Below, in pieces: positions 8,563 to 17,363 of a stretch of DNA of 52,691 nucleotides (the first letter of the stretch is position 1; each line of letters opens with the position of its first letter). Made by a program: the position numbers and the translations under genes. The notes under the pieces were generated by a model. It saw nothing but the letters and a program-made list of their open reading frames with translations, searched no databases and was not told where the DNA came from. The stretch is from positions 1-52,691 of the forward strand of contig CAZDKY010000064.1 of the NCBI GenBank assembly GCA_964506505.1, read 5' to 3'. Origin of the DNA: M55B129 sp964506505 (GTDB lineage: Bacteria > Bacillota > Dethiobacteria > DTU022).

Positions 8563-8587
8563 TGTCAATGCCCCCGTCCCCTTGACA
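8563..8587. repeat. GGGGAC-type dispersed repeat overlapping the end of cobQ
   Basis: TGTCAA at 8563-8568 and TTGACA at 8582-8587 flank a CCCCCGTCCCC core. The unit covers the last codons of cobQ and its stop. Similar cores recur at 28617-28629, 29819-29835 and 38604-38622, all outside genes. Confidence 0.45.
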
Positions 8588-10106
8588 CGTACCCCCGTGG
8601 CTCATTGATGATTTCGTATATCTTTTCCAGATCCAGGTTTTCCCGGACAGTGTCAGCCAGCCGATCATACTCTTTTTCTTTAAATTCCCTGTAGCTGCTG
8701 TATGACAGGTTCCCACGAAGCGGAAGGCCCCGCCGGCGGCGCAGGCCATTAAGTAATCTGGCAGTCCAGGTAAGATTATCAAAAATGCCATGAAGGTAAG
8801 TGCCAAAAACATGCCCGTCATCGGAGACAACCCCTTCTTTTCGCCCTTCAGAATAAATAAAAAGTGGCTGCTGCAAAGGTCCATAATCAGTCCGGCCCAT
8901 ATGAATTTCGTAACCCTGCACTTTTTCTTCTCCTGTCATTTCCTGAAAAAAGTTATTATCCCGGTATAGCCAGGTAGCTTCAACACGCCTCGTCGACTTT
9001 TCTGAAGCCATAACTGTAGACAGGGGCAGCAAACCGAAACCCGGCGATTCGGGTACTGTTCCCTCTACTTCTTCGGGATCACAAATTTTTTCGCCAAGCA
9101 TCTGAAAACCGCCACAGATACCCATGAGCAGCCCGCCGGAGTGTATGTATTCTTTCAAGGCCTCCTCCCAACCGGCCTTGCGCAGATAAAGCAGATCACC
9201 AATCGTGTTTTTCGAACCGGGCAGGATGAGCATATCCGGAGAAGCCAGTTCGGAAGGTTTGCGGATGTAAGACAGGGTAACATCTTCAAATAGCTCAAGA
9301 GGGTTAAAATCAGTAAAATTTGCCAGTCTCGGCGGCAAAATAACCTGCACCGACAATCCCTTCCCACCGCTCCGCCCTTTAAGGCGCTCGCTAACACTGT
9401 CTTCATCATCAAGGTTAAGTAGCATATAGGGGATCACCCCGAGCACCGGCAGGCCGACCAGGGAGGAAAGCTCTTTCAAACCCGGTTCGAGAACTTCCCG
9501 GTCGCCGCGGAATTTATTGATGATTAATCCCCTCAGTAAATTTCTATCATCTTCTTCCAGAAGGGCAGCTGTTCCGTAAAGAGAAGCAAATACGCCCCCC
9601 CGATCGATATCACCAACCAGCAGAACGGGTGACTGCAGGCGCCTGGCCAGCCCCATGTTTACCAGATCATTTTCCCGCAAATTTATTTCAGCCGGACTGC
9701 CCGCCCCTTCAATAACCACCAGATCCGATTGGTCATAAAGTTTTTCAAAGGCTTTGTCGATCACAGGCAACAGCTTCTCACGCCAGCCAAGATAATCCAT
9801 TGCTTCCATGTTGCCGACCGGCCGCCCCATAACAACCACCTGGGACCCCCGGTCAGAAGTCGGTTTCAATAGGATGGGATTCATCTCCACCAGCGGCTCG
9901 ATCCCGGCTGCTTCGGCCTGCATAACCTGGGCCCGTCCCATTTCCAAGCCGTCTTCAGTAACATATGAGTTGAGGGCCATATTCTGGGATTTGAAAGGAG
10001 CAACCCGGTAACCATCCTGCCTGAAAATACGGCAGAGGGCAGCGCAAAGTAAGCTTTTGCCCACCGAAGAAGCGGTTCCCTGGAGCATAACAGTACCTTT
10101 GGCCAT
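8565..10106 (-). CDS. cobQ: Cobyric acid synthase (glutamine-hydrolysing)
   Basis: CobQ/CbiP amidates four side chains of adenosylcobyrinic acid a,c-diamide using glutamine and ATP. The 513-residue product has an N-terminal dethiobiotin-synthetase-like ATP domain (MLQGTASSVGKS at residues 7-18, then KSQNMALNSYVT) and a C-terminal glutamine amidotransferase domain with GICGGFQMLG carrying the nucleophile Cys and FGTYLHGIFDN carrying the catalytic His. The ATG at 10106 shares one nucleotide with the stop of cobD (TGATG). A frame extension to 10151 lies inside cobD and is not needed. The last residues (YVSRGRGH) are encoded by a dispersed repeat, so the natural C-terminus may have been altered. 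Confidence 0.96.
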   Translation of the reverse strand: MAKGTVMLQGTASSVGKSLLCAALCRIFRQDGYRVAPFKSQNMALNSYVTEDGLEMGRAQVMQAEAAGIEPLVEMNPILLKPTSDRGSQVVVMGRPVGNMEAMDYLGWREKLLPVIDKAFEKLYDQSDLVVIEGAGSPAEINLRENDLVNMGLARRLQSPVLLVGDIDRGGVFASLYGTAALLEEDDRNLLRGLIINKFRGDREVLEPGLKELSSLVGLPVLGVIPYMLLNLDDEDSVSERLKGRSGGKGLSVQVILPPRLANFTDFNPLELFEDVTLSYIRKPSELASPDMLILPGSKNTIGDLLYLRKAGWEEALKEYIHSGGLLMGICGGFQMLGEKICDPEEVEGTVPESPGFGLLPLSTVMASEKSTRRVEATWLYRDNNFFQEMTGEEKVQGYEIHMGRTDYGPLQQPLFIYSEGRKEGVVSDDGHVFGTYLHGIFDNLTWTARLLNGLRRRRGLPLRGNLSYSSYREFKEKEYDRLADTVRENLDLEKIYEIINEPRGYVSRGRGH

Positions 10107-11236
10107 CAGCGTTCCCCTCCCTTTCTGTCTTTTTGACCAGACACCGGGCAACCTTCTTCGAACCAGTTATCAATTCCCCGCAGCAACCGCAAATTATCAT
10201 GCCGCCTTAGAACTGCAATACGGAAATACGTTTTATCCAAACCGCTGAAATTATCTGCTCGCCGGATCAGCAAACCCAGTTTGGCCAGGTAGGCCTGTAG
10301 ATCGGCGGCGTCAAATGAAGAATCAAGACCCTGCAGGAGAAGGTAATTGGCTACCCCGTCAAAAACTTTGAAATGACCGCTTTCCCACAGATTTTGTTTC
10401 AGGAAAGAACGCTCTTTTCCGATCATCTCAAGTGATTTTTCTATAAAGCTTTCCTGCTCCAGACAGTACAACCCGGCGGCCTGGGCCAGGCTATTAACCC
10501 GCCATGGATCGCCCCAGCGGGTCAGCTCCCCGATGTCCTCCTCAGGCCCAATCAGGCAGCCCAGGCGCAGACCGGGCAAACTCCATAATTTGGTCAGAGA
10601 AATAACAATCCACAACCCGCCATCCTCCCGGTGGCGCAAGCTTTCTTCCTCCCCCCCTGACAGGGGGATGAAACTTTCGTCGATTAGCAATTCTGCCCCT
10701 TTAGCCCTGGCCGTCTCAGCCAGTTTGAGAAGTGTCCGGCGGCTGTAAAGCCGGCCAGTAGGATTATTGGGGTTGCAAAAAACGACCAGGTCTCCCTTCT
10801 CCATGTTTATACAAGGAGAAAGCGAAGCAGTTTCTTCCCCCGGAAGAAGCGGGAATTCCTCCACTTCCGCTCCGGCCAGGCAGGCCGCCCGTCGGTATTC
10901 GGAAAAAGAGGGAGCAGGGACAATAACCTTTCGTGGCCTGCGCCACAGGGTCAACAGGTGAATCAGTTCCGTTGCCCCGTTGCCAAGGAGCAATCTGCTG
11001 ACCGGTACTCCGAGATACCCGGCCAAAGAATCCCGCAGCTCCCGGGCCTGGGGAACCGGGTAGGCGGTAATCCTGTTCAGTTCGCGGCGCAGGTGGTCGA
11101 GTAATCCGGATGGCGGGCCACATGGGTTGATGTTGCTGCTAAAATCGAGCAGCTCGACACCGGGGTTCCACCGCCTCAGGGCCCGGGAAAGATCGCCGCC
11201 ATGGCCTCCTGTTTCGTCGTTAAATCCTCTCTGCAA
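10106..11236 (-). CDS. cobD: Threonine-phosphate decarboxylase, PLP-dependent
   Basis: A fold-type-I PLP enzyme of 376 residues, related to histidinol-phosphate aminotransferases. HGGDLSRALRRW and DFSSNINPCGPP at the N-terminus are characteristic of the CobD decarboxylase, which makes (R)-1-aminopropan-2-yl phosphate for the nucleotide loop. FCNPNNPTG (about 153-161) and the PLP lysine in SLTKLWSLPGLRLG (Lys216) are present. The start is a TTG at 11236, preceded by GGTGAT, and overlaps the end of cobS by 17 nt. The name follows the Salmonella convention; in the Pseudomonas scheme cobD is the next enzyme, here called cbiB. Confidence 0.9.
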   Translation of the reverse strand: MQRGFNDETGGHGGDLSRALRRWNPGVELLDFSSNINPCGPPSGLLDHLRRELNRITAYPVPQARELRDSLAGYLGVPVSRLLLGNGATELIHLLTLWRRPRKVIVPAPSFSEYRRAACLAGAEVEEFPLLPGEETASLSPCINMEKGDLVVFCNPNNPTGRLYSRRTLLKLAETARAKGAELLIDESFIPLSGGEEESLRHREDGGLWIVISLTKLWSLPGLRLGCLIGPEEDIGELTRWGDPWRVNSLAQAAGLYCLEQESFIEKSLEMIGKERSFLKQNLWESGHFKVFDGVANYLLLQGLDSSFDAADLQAYLAKLGLLIRRADNFSGLDKTYFRIAVLRRHDNLRLLRGIDNWFEEGCPVSGQKDRKGGER

Positions 11237-12035
11237 GTAAAATCACCGTCCTATAAATTGGCTCTGCCGTATCACCAGATTGCAGAACAACAAAATATCC
11301 GATCAGGAAAAAAAGTTCACCCAGTTCACTGGCAGCCCCGAGAATATCGCCGGTCAGACCGCCCAGCCGATGCGAAGCATAAAAGGCCAGCAGATAAGCT
11401 GCTCCCAGGGCAACCAGGACGCCGATGGCACCCGGCAACAGCAAATCCGGCCTCCAAAGAAAAACTAAAATCAGCACCAGGATCGCTACCAGGGATGCTT
11501 TCAAAAAAATAGCCGGCTTCAAACCACGCAGAAAAAGATCACCAAGCCCCCGGTCACGAGCCGGAGGGAACCAGGATCCGCTGCAGACAATGGCCCATCT
11601 GCCAGCAACAATCATCAGGAAAACCGCAGCCGGAATCGCCCCGGTCGTCAGACAGGCCAGCAAAGATAATTTCAACAGGTAGACGAATAACAGAACCGCA
11701 GCGCCCATAACCCCTATTGCACTGTCCTTCATCGCTTTAAAAGCCTTTTCACGATCCGTTGTTCCCATCAAGCCGTCGGCTGTATCAGCCAGACCGTCAA
11801 AATGCAGACCCCTGGTGAGGAAGAAAGACAGGGCCATAACTACAACCGCCGTAGGATATGGGGGGATAATCAACATGATTGCATAGGCGGAAGCAGCAAG
11901 AACCAGGCCCAGGGTCGCCCCGGCCAGGGGGAAAGCGACCGCCGCAGCTGTCAGATCTTCGCCTCCTTTTTCAAAGCGGATGAAAGGTAGAGGCGCAACA
12001 GTTAAAAAAGCAAGAGCCCTCAGATAACTTTTCAA
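11220..12035 (-). CDS. cobS: Adenosylcobinamide-GDP ribazoletransferase
   Basis: Integral membrane enzyme that joins alpha-ribazole to adenosylcobinamide-GDP to finish the coenzyme. The protein has several hydrophobic segments and the family motifs LRALAFLTVAPLP at the N-terminus and FDGLADTADGLMG mid-protein, where the acidic residues bind metal. I place the start at a TTG (12035), because GGGGAGG lies about 9 nt upstream and the resulting N-terminus (LKSYLRALAFLT) fits the family. The start overlaps the cbiB stop as TTGA. A longer frame to 12146 would run inside cbiB. Length 271 residues. Confidence 0.93.
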   Translation of the reverse strand: MKSYLRALAFLTVAPLPFIRFEKGGEDLTAAAVAFPLAGATLGLVLAASAYAIMLIIPPYPTAVVVMALSFFLTRGLHFDGLADTADGLMGTTDREKAFKAMKDSAIGVMGAAVLLFVYLLKLSLLACLTTGAIPAAVFLMIVAGRWAIVCSGSWFPPARDRGLGDLFLRGLKPAIFLKASLVAILVLILVFLWRPDLLLPGAIGVLVALGAAYLLAFYASHRLGGLTGDILGAASELGELFFLIGYFVVLQSGDTAEPIYRTVILLAERI

Positions 12036-13015
12036 ATGATGAAAACCTCCCCGTATCTGATCCACCAAGCCACCAGTAAAGTTAAAATAAAAACAGTCAG
12101 AGAAAGCCTGCGGAACAAAACCAGTCCTTCCCGCAAATCGGTGCACCGGGGGTGACGGCCGCCGGCGTTGATAAGCGGACGTTCAATCCTCTTCCCCCCG
12201 TAAATATCAACACCGCCCAGGCAGACGCCCAGAACTCCGGCTGCCGCCGCTTCCGGCCAGGCACTGTTGGGACTGTCGTGATTGTAGCGATCCTTCTTTA
12301 AAACTCGAAAGGAATCGCCAGCCCGGCCTTGCAACAAACCCAGGAAGACTATGAGCAAAGCGGTGAAGCGGGCCGGAACCAGGTTCAAAAAATCATCGAC
12401 CTTCGCTGCAAAAAAACCGATATCAGCATATTTTTCCGTTCTGTAGGCAATCATAGAATCGAGAGTATTTACCGCCTTGTAAAACACTGCGCCCACCGGT
12501 CCCAGGAAAGCAGCAAATATAAGTGGGGCCACCAGACCGTCGGAACTGTTTTCAAAAAGGCTCTCCAGGGCAGCACGGGTAATACCACTCTCATCCAGTG
12601 AACCTGCATCACGGCTGACGATCATGGCAACGGCAGAACGAGCTTTCCCGTGACTGCCTTCACCCAGCGGACGTTCCACACGGGCAATATGACTGCGCAG
12701 GTCACCTCCACCCAGAACAGAATAAAGAAGATATATTTCCAGGATCAGCCCGGCAGTGACATGAAAGCTATAAGCAACCCTGAGGGCCAGAAACACTGCA
12801 ACGGCTGAACCTCCGGCAACAATAACCACAATAACTGCTCCCGCCACCTTTAAACCTGCCGGCGAATGGCATATTTTACGAGCCGCATCCTCCAGGAATG
12901 TGATGATTTTCCCCAGTATCCTCACCGGGTGGGGCCAACCCTGCGGATCACCCAGGATCAGATCCAGGCAATAAGCCGCACAAAAAGCAGTGATAAAAAG
13001 CAAAGTCCGATCCAT
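12032..13015 (-). CDS. cbiB: Adenosylcobinamide-phosphate synthase
   Basis: Membrane protein of 327 residues that attaches the aminopropanol phosphate made by CobD to adenosylcobyric acid. Recognisable are LDLILGDPQGWPHPVRILG at the N-terminus, SRDAGSLDESGITRAALESLFENSSDGLVAPL in the middle and KDRYNHDSPNSAWPEAAAAGVLGV, all hallmarks of CbiB. Four to five hydrophobic segments are visible. It begins 1 nt after the cobU stop codon and its stop overlaps the cobS TTG start, so it lies in a tightly coupled block. Confidence 0.95.
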   Translation of the reverse strand: MDRTLLFITAFCAAYCLDLILGDPQGWPHPVRILGKIITFLEDAARKICHSPAGLKVAGAVIVVIVAGGSAVAVFLALRVAYSFHVTAGLILEIYLLYSVLGGGDLRSHIARVERPLGEGSHGKARSAVAMIVSRDAGSLDESGITRAALESLFENSSDGLVAPLIFAAFLGPVGAVFYKAVNTLDSMIAYRTEKYADIGFFAAKVDDFLNLVPARFTALLIVFLGLLQGRAGDSFRVLKKDRYNHDSPNSAWPEAAAAGVLGVCLGGVDIYGGKRIERPLINAGGRHPRCTDLREGLVLFRRLSLTVFILTLLVAWWIRYGEVFII

Positions 13016-13624
13016 TTATTTAAGCTGCTGCGGAATACCGCAGACAACCATCCAGACCCGGTCCGCTGCAGCTGCCAGCACCTGGTTGACACGCCCCGAA
13101 AGATCACGAAATACACGTCCAAGTGGATAAGCTGGCACTACACCCATGCCCACTTCATTGGTTACCACCAATACATCCGCCGGGCAGCTGCAAGCCGCAG
13201 CAGAAAACCTCTTTATATAGTCAAATGTTCGCTCTGCAGCTTCCTCCAGCAGTTTTTCATCGACAAAAATATCTTCACCCTCCCTGACTGCCCCGTTTCG
13301 TTCAATATCGGCAAGGAGGCGGTTGCTGATTAGAATGGTAAGGCAGTCGACAAGGATCAGCCTGCCGGCTTCGCCTTCCTTTTCCAATATTCGATGCGGC
13401 TCCAGCGGCTCCTCGATAGTTCGCACTTCTGCCGGCCGCCTGCTCCGGTGACGGGCAACTCTTTCACGCATTTCCTCGTCCTCCACCCTGGCGGTGGCCA
13501 GGTAAATAAGCTCCCTGCCGCTTTCCGCAGCAATCTTTTCAGCAAAACTGCTCTTGCCACTGCGCACACCGCCCGTAATGAGCATTAACAAACCTCTCTG
13601 TTCGTCTTTTATTTCGTCACTCAT
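13016..13624 (-). CDS. cobU: Adenosylcobinamide kinase / adenosylcobinamide-phosphate guanylyltransferase
   Basis: Bifunctional enzyme that phosphorylates adenosylcobinamide and then adds GMP, a key salvage step. It has the P-loop GGVRSGKSSFAE near the N-terminus, then YLATARVEDEEMRERVARHRSRRP with the guanylylated-His region, VDCLTILISN and VTNEVGMGVVP, all as in CobU. ATG at 13624 overlaps the ABC ATPase stop (ATGAGTGA) and has GGAGG 8 nt upstream. An internal ATG at 13585, preceded by GAGAGG, would begin MLITGG and match the usual CobU N-terminus, so the start is not settled. Confidence 0.93.
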   Translation of the reverse strand: MSDEIKDEQRGLLMLITGGVRSGKSSFAEKIAAESGRELIYLATARVEDEEMRERVARHRSRRPAEVRTIEEPLEPHRILEKEGEAGRLILVDCLTILISNRLLADIERNGAVREGEDIFVDEKLLEEAAERTFDYIKRFSAAACSCPADVLVVTNEVGMGVVPAYPLGRVFRDLSGRVNQVLAAAADRVWMVVCGIPQQLK

Positions 13625-14894
13625 TCGTTCCGCCTCCACCACTGCCAATTATTTCTGGTAAAGATTCAATTGTTTCCATAACCACCGCTCTCCTGTCCAC
13701 CATCTCCTGAAGAAGTTTGAGGGCTTTGCCTCCGCTGTAATCGCGTTTTGCTACACCCTGCAGATCAATGATATAAATCTTTTTATTCTCCGACAGCACA
13801 GCAGCAACCTGTTCCAGTATAGGCAGGTTGCCTTCACCGAAGGGAATGGGGGGCACTACAATCGCCGCCGCCCGGTGCATCAGACTGAGATGCTCCTGGC
13901 GGTGTTCGTCCTTCATGCTGGTGAAGGGGGGCACGATAATTACCGGAAGGTTGTGAAAATGAGCAAAACGACAGCTGCTGTCCTGGGCTGAAACAGGCCC
14001 TACTGTCAACCTGTATCCCTTCTGACTGAGCAGTTCAAGGACAGGCAAAGCTTCTTCACCACCGCCGATCACATGAACTTCCGGCTTCTTCTGATCAACA
14101 CCGGCATTTTCTTTTTTACTGACCACGCTGACCTGAATGACTCCATGGAGAGGATGCCTGTAAATAGAGGCTTTTACCCCGTAAGATTTCTGAATGTTTT
14201 CCGAAGTGATAACCTCTTCCGCCCGTCCTGCCGCCATGACCCTGCCCCCGGAAAGAAGTATAAAACGGTTAAAATGGTGAACGGCCAGGTTAATATCATG
14301 AATGGCAGCGATCACTGTTACTTCCTGTTCCCAATTAAGGCGCGCGGCCAGTTCAAGGAGCATGGACTGGTAACCAATATCAAGATTGGCTGTCGGCTCA
14401 TCGAGAAGCAGCACTTCTGGCTGCTGGGCCACGGCGCGGGCCATGATCACTCTCTGTTTCTCCCCACCGCTGAGGGCGGCAAGAGATCGTTCAGCCAAGT
14501 GGGCAACGCCGGTCATCTCCATTGCTCGCCTGACAGTGTCATAATCTTTTCCTTCTTCCTTCCTGAAACGCCTCAGGTAGGGAAAGCGACCCATCATAAC
14601 GATATCTTCAACGGTAAAATCAAAATCGGCCGCCGTTTCCTGGGGCACCACCGCCATGAGTCGGGCTGCCTCTCTGCTGTTGAAATGTCGCAGCTCACGT
14701 CCATCAAGTAAAATACTTCCTGCTGCAGGCTGAAGTATTCGGCTAATACAGCGCAGTAGGGTTGACTTGCCGGCTCCGTTGGCCCCGAGCAGCGCCACCA
14801 GATCGCCGCGCTCCACCCTGAATTCAGTCCCGTCGAGAACGGGGACCGTATCATAAGCAAGTTTTAACCCGTCTACATCGATATTTAAACCCAA
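13617..14894 (-). CDS. btuD: Cobalamin/Fe-siderophore ABC transporter ATPase with C-terminal extra domain
   Basis: ATPase of the B12 importer. Residues 1-250 form a FecE/BtuD-type nucleotide-binding domain: Walker A GANGAGKST at 37-45, signature LSGGEKQR at 141-148, Walker B LLLDEP at 162-167, and a His-containing H-loop (AAIHDINLAV). From about residue 270 a second domain of roughly 155 residues follows, beginning VHVIGGGEEALPVLELL and containing AAAIVVPPIPFGEGNLPILE, with a Rossmann-like look and no transporter motif. Ordinary BtuD proteins have about 250-260 residues, so this is a fusion. It ends inside the cobU start. Substrate assignment to cobamides rests on the riboswitch and neighbours. 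Confidence 0.9.
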   Translation of the reverse strand: MGLNIDVDGLKLAYDTVPVLDGTEFRVERGDLVALLGANGAGKSTLLRCISRILQPAAGSILLDGRELRHFNSREAARLMAVVPQETAADFDFTVEDIVMMGRFPYLRRFRKEEGKDYDTVRRAMEMTGVAHLAERSLAALSGGEKQRVIMARAVAQQPEVLLLDEPTANLDIGYQSMLLELAARLNWEQEVTVIAAIHDINLAVHHFNRFILLSGGRVMAAGRAEEVITSENIQKSYGVKASIYRHPLHGVIQVSVVSKKENAGVDQKKPEVHVIGGGEEALPVLELLSQKGYRLTVGPVSAQDSSCRFAHFHNLPVIIVPPFTSMKDEHRQEHLSLMHRAAAIVVPPIPFGEGNLPILEQVAAVLSENKKIYIIDLQGVAKRDYSGGKALKLLQEMVDRRAVVMETIESLPEIIGSGGGGTNE

Positions 14895-14900
14895 ACCGGT

Positions 14901-15998
14901 TTACCCTCCTCCAAAATAACGTAGTTTCTTTCTTCTTTTCAGCAGGTAGATGAACATGGGAGCCCCAATCAATGCAGTTATTATTCCCACCGGCAGTTCC
15001 GTCGGGGCAATGATTACCCGGGCAAGCGTATCGGTAGCGATAAGCAGCGCCCCGCCCAACAAGGCCGAAGCAGGTATAAGAAAGCGATGATCCGGACCGG
15101 CCACCAGTCGGACAAAATGCGGAACCACAAGACCGATAAAGCCGATGATCCCGCTGGTGGAGACTGCCGCCGCCACCAGCAAAGACGCACCGACCAGGAG
15201 AATTTTCTTTACCTTCTCCGTATCAACACCCAGATGGCTGGCCGTTTCTTCACCCATTAGCATGGCATTCAACTCGCGGGAGAAAATGCTGACACAGATA
15301 TAACCGGCCAAAGCATAAGGGATCATTACCTTTACCTGGTGCCAGGTTGCCCCGCCCAGGCCACCCATCATCCAGAAAACCACCTGGTGGAGCTGTTCAC
15401 CGGCAAAGTAAGTGAGCAGGGATACCAGAGCCGACAGGAAGGCACTAACAGCGATGCCGGCCAGCAGCAAGGTCATTACCGGCACCGCTCGGCCAACCCT
15501 GGCCATTGCGTAAACAATGGTGATGGTGGCAATTCCACCAAAGAAAGCAAAAAGCGGCACCGCCCCAAATCCGCCGACCGTCAAACTAAAACCTCCGAGC
15601 ATGGCAAAGACCGCTCCGAGAGCCGCTCCCGAAGAAATGCCGATAACATAAGGATCAGCCATGGGATTGCGGAAAAGCCCCTGGAAAACCGCTCCGGACA
15701 CGGCCAGTGAACTGCCTACTGCTGCAGCAAGAAGAACGCGGGGTAATCGAATTTTCAGCAGTATATCCTGGTAAACCGGGGCAATTTCGACAGCCCGTGG
15801 CGAAGAATAAAAAGGCAGGGTATCGGCCAGGATACTCAAAATATTGCGCCAGCCGATCTGGACCGCACCCAAAATCGTAGCCACAATAATCACCATGGCA
15901 AGAAAGAGCAGCAGGGAAGCCATAAACAGCGCTTTTTTAAGCCCTTTTCCTCTTTTTATTTCCGTGTTTTTGTAATTACTCTTATCCGACGTCATCAC
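14901..15998 (-). CDS. btuC: Cobalamin ABC transporter permease (FecCD/BtuC family)
   Basis: A 365-residue permease with about ten hydrophobic segments and FecCD-family motifs: LRLPRVLLAAAVGSSLAVSGAVFQGLFRNPMADPYVIGIS near the N-terminus, and GIIGFIGLVVPHFVRL plus TELPVGIITALIGAPMFIYLL near the C-terminus. The N-terminal extension is basic (KSNYKNTEIKRGKG) before the first membrane segment. It lies between the binding protein and the ATPase, 6 bp from the latter, so the three form a complete importer. The leader contains an 11-bp tandem duplication (ACCCTGCCTTT, 15997-16018) of no known meaning. Confidence 0.92.
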   Translation of the reverse strand: MMTSDKSNYKNTEIKRGKGLKKALFMASLLLFLAMVIIVATILGAVQIGWRNILSILADTLPFYSSPRAVEIAPVYQDILLKIRLPRVLLAAAVGSSLAVSGAVFQGLFRNPMADPYVIGISSGAALGAVFAMLGGFSLTVGGFGAVPLFAFFGGIATITIVYAMARVGRAVPVMTLLLAGIAVSAFLSALVSLLTYFAGEQLHQVVFWMMGGLGGATWHQVKVMIPYALAGYICVSIFSRELNAMLMGEETASHLGVDTEKVKKILLVGASLLVAAAVSTSGIIGFIGLVVPHFVRLVAGPDHRFLIPASALLGGALLIATDTLARVIIAPTELPVGIITALIGAPMFIYLLKRRKKLRYFGGG

Positions 15999-16086
15999 CC
16001 TGCCTTTACCCTGCCTTTACTTTTGAACTTTTGCTATGCGGGATGCATCGTGCCGCACCCACAACTAAAAGATCACTTCTGAATCT

Positions 16087-17058
16087 TTATTGAAACAGCT
16101 CCGGGTAAAAAATCTCCGCTGCTTCGGCCACCGCTTCAACAGCCCGCGGTCCCGGACGGGCAAAAGCGTCGTCAGAAACTGCATAGACCCGGTTCTCGAC
16201 GACTGCGGGAATACTTTCCCAACCCGGCCGCCCGGTCATTGATTCTATTACCAGATCGGCTGTGCCGTGGTAATCGGGATAGAGGATCACCTGCGGCTCC
16301 CTCTCTGCCACCACTTCGGCGCTGATCTGCGGATAGTTTTCGTCGACGTCGCTAAAGATATTGACTCCGCCAGCCAGGGCAATTATTTCAGTAATAAAAG
16401 CATCCCTCCCGGCAGTCATCAGGGGATCGGAGTAAACCTCATAATAAACGCGAATTCTATCATCTTCAGGTATATCGGCAACCACCGTCTGCAGGGCGGC
16501 GATCTCTTCCTGCATTGAATTAATCAGGACTTCACCGGCATCGACAACTCCGGTGACCCTGGCAACAAGAGCAATGCTCGTATAAAGATCTTCCAGGGTT
16601 GACGATTCCACTACCAGAACAGGAATACCCAGTTCTTCAAGCCTCGGGACTTCTTCTTCATGAATGGTCGAAGCAAGGACCAGATCCGGCTGCAGTTCAA
16701 CAATCAGCTCAATGTTGGGAGTGGAAAAGCCACCAATTATCTCTCTTTCCTGTGCTTCAGGAGGGTAATTGCAGTATTCGGTAACCCCGACAATCCGTTC
16801 CCCGAGCCCCAGGGCAAAGGATACTTCTGTATTGCTGGGCGACATTGAAATAATATGTTCGGGAATACCTTCGAAAACAACTTCCCGGCCCATCTGATCG
16901 GTTACTGTTACTGTTTCAACCTTCTCGTTTGAATCAGCTTCATCCAGATCGGCAATCGGTTCCTCTGCCGGGACAACCTGTTCTTCACCACAGCCGGCCG
17001 GCAATAAGAAACAAATAGCCAGTATGGTAAAAATTAATAAGTACCGTTTCTTCAACAT
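16087..17058 (-). CDS. btuF: Cobalamin-type substrate-binding lipoprotein (BtuF-like)
   Basis: A 323-residue periplasmic-binding-fold protein. The first 22 residues form a lipoprotein signal ending in LLPAGC, so Cys23 should be lipidated and anchor the protein outside the membrane. VTVTDQMGREVVFEGIPEHIIS starts the Fe3+/B12-binding (BtuF/TroA) domain, with LVLASTIHEEEVPRLEELGIPVLVVE in the middle and GRPGWESIPAVVENRVYAV near the end. First gene of the operon, directly behind the cobalamin riboswitch, which identifies the ligand better than the protein sequence does. GAGAGGAG lies 6 nt before the ATG. Confidence 0.9.
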   Translation of the reverse strand: MLKKRYLLIFTILAICFLLPAGCGEEQVVPAEEPIADLDEADSNEKVETVTVTDQMGREVVFEGIPEHIISMSPSNTEVSFALGLGERIVGVTEYCNYPPEAQEREIIGGFSTPNIELIVELQPDLVLASTIHEEEVPRLEELGIPVLVVESSTLEDLYTSIALVARVTGVVDAGEVLINSMQEEIAALQTVVADIPEDDRIRVYYEVYSDPLMTAGRDAFITEIIALAGGVNIFSDVDENYPQISAEVVAEREPQVILYPDYHGTADLVIESMTGRPGWESIPAVVENRVYAVSDDAFARPGPRAVEAVAEAAEIFYPELFQ

Positions 17059-17079
17059 TATTCTCTCCTCTCAAAAATT

Positions 17080-17113
17080 AAGCTCCGGCCTTCATCAGGG
17101 AATGCCGGAGCTT
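17080..17113 (-). terminator. Second leader hairpin between riboswitch and btuF
   Basis: A perfect 10-bp stem (AAGCTCCGGC/GCCGGAGCTT) with a 14-nt loop, followed on the minus strand by TAATTTTTG and then the btuF ribosome-binding site. It could be a second terminator or the sequestering arm of an expression platform. Confidence 0.55.
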
Positions 17114-17121
17114 CTTGATAT

Positions 17122-17150
17122 AAACAAAAACCACGGGAAAACGTGGTTTT
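17122..17150 (-). terminator. Intrinsic terminator downstream of the cobalamin riboswitch
   Basis: On the minus strand AAAACCACG, a TTTTCC loop and CGTGGTTTT pair into a 9-bp stem, followed by a TTTTTGTTT tract. Lying just 3' of the riboswitch core and 5' of btuF, it is the likely regulated terminator. Confidence 0.75.
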
Positions 17151-17164
17151 ACCCCGCCTAACCC

Positions 17165-17345
17165 TTTCACCCGAAGGGGCTTAGCGCTCTGGCAGGCAGG
17201 TCTCCTGGCTCGTGTTCACTGCGCCTCCTTCCTTCCCGGTCTTTCTGACCAGTGGTCTTAAGGAAGCGCCTCCCACTTACAGTGGCGGGACCGCGCCGGA
17301 TTTTCACCGGCTTCCCTTTTCAGTCAATTGACACCTGACAGGCTC
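17165..17345 (-). promoter_or_regulatory. Cobalamin (B12) riboswitch
   Basis: The minus strand carries the conserved core in the right order: GAAGCCGGTGAAAATCCGGC, then GCGGTCCCGCCACTGTAA, and the B12 box AGCCAGGAGACCTGCC at about 17185-17200. Two hairpins follow before btuF. It should turn the transport and salvage operon off when adenosylcobalamin or a related cobamide is plentiful. The borders are approximate. Confidence 0.95.
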
Positions 17346-17363
17346 TATTAAATTGTCGCTGAT

